A stretch of 5,618 nucleotides of DNA, from NCBI GenBank assembly GCA_045649205.1, contig JAZRPJ010000170.1:1-5618 (forward strand), in the 5' to 3' direction. The number at the start of each line of letters is the position of its first letter. Positions within the stretch are counted from its first letter, which is position 1. Below the pieces are notes generated by a model. That model made no database searches and had not been told where the DNA came from. It was given only the letters and a program-made list of their open reading frames with translations. Shown piece after piece: positions 5,451 to 5,618 of this stretch. Made by a program: the position numbers and the translations under genes. Source of the stretch: Flemingiibacterium sp045649205. Its GTDB lineage: Bacteria > Bacillota > Clostridia > Oscillospirales > CAG-272.

Positions 5451-5618
5451 ATGCGTATTTCTCCAGACGAGATAAAGCGCCGTTCGAAGGCGATATTTCA
5501 AAAGGCAGGACTTTCGGCAGAGGATGCTGAAATCATAACCGCTGTACTCCTTGAAACCGAGATGAGAGGCGTGGTTACACACGGCTTTTACAGACTCCCT
5601 CGCTATGTGCAGTGCATT
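5451..5618 (+). CDS. Ldh_2 family (malate/L-lactate-type) NAD(P)-dependent dehydrogenase, N-terminal 56 residues
   Basis: Only the first 56 codons are in the window; the family usually has 330-360 residues. The segment reads as the typical N-terminus of the Ldh_2 family (YlbC/AllD, YiaK, sulfolactate and malate dehydrogenase types): a helix with SPDEIKRRSKAIFQKAGLSAEDAEIITAVLLETEMRG followed by the signature GVVTHGFYRLPRYV, whose His is conserved in the family. These enzymes reduce or oxidise 2-oxo/2-hydroxy acids in the cytoplasm with NAD(P)H. Placement after an HpcH-type aldolase suggests a sugar-acid or hydroxy-acid pathway in which it reduces a keto acid or feeds the aldolase substrate. 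Specificity cannot be read from this part. Confidence 0.88.
   Translation, partial: MRISPDEIKRRSKAIFQKAGLSAEDAEIITAVLLETEMRGVVTHGFYRLPRYVQCI

Noticed and set aside
5130..5582. Minus-strand open frames of 102 and 150 codons across the aldolase and dehydrogenase
   Set aside because: Antisense to conserved family motifs (GPND and the THGFYRLPRYV signature) and without plausible translation signals.

Overview
The window looks like the chromosome of an anaerobic, Gram-positive member of the Clostridia (Oscillospiraceae/Ruminococcaceae-like). The reasons are the AGGAGG-type ribosome binding sites, sigma-A promoters sitting in very AT-rich gaps between genes of moderate GC, a classical rubrerythrin, and an AraC-controlled sugar-acid type operon. 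This placement is inferred from style and gene content; no species can be named. Every natural gene end visible here is TAA.

Layout. Positions 1-1863 (minus strand) hold a two-gene operon: a 211-residue ribbon-helix-helix protein of unknown function, followed 27 bp later by clpB, of which the first 400 codons are in the window. Positions 1864-2184 form a divergent promoter region with a near-consensus promoter on each strand and several short repeats. Positions 2185-2874 (plus) encode an OmpR-family response regulator with no kinase beside it. Positions 2939-3475 (plus) encode rubrerythrin behind its own promoter. Positions 3476-3573 are a convergent gap with two strong hairpins. Positions 3574-4479 (minus) encode an AraC-family regulator with an N-terminal cupin domain. 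Positions 4480-4673 are a second divergent promoter region with a perfect 14-bp palindrome on the -35 box. Positions 4674-5432 (plus) encode an HpcH/HpaI-type class II aldolase interrupted by one in-frame TAG. From 5451 to the window edge (plus) is the start of an Ldh_2 (malate/L-lactate-type) dehydrogenase.

How the parts fit. The left half is stress-related: a disaggregase with a putative DNA-binding partner, a response regulator and a peroxide-scavenging rubrerythrin. The right half is a small catabolic divergon: the AraC regulator probably senses a sugar or sugar acid and controls the aldolase-dehydrogenase operon facing away from it. The most notable features are the clean amber codon in an otherwise intact aldolase, the palindrome on its promoter, the uncharacterised RHH-clpB pairing, and operator-like repeats in both promoters of the first divergent region.
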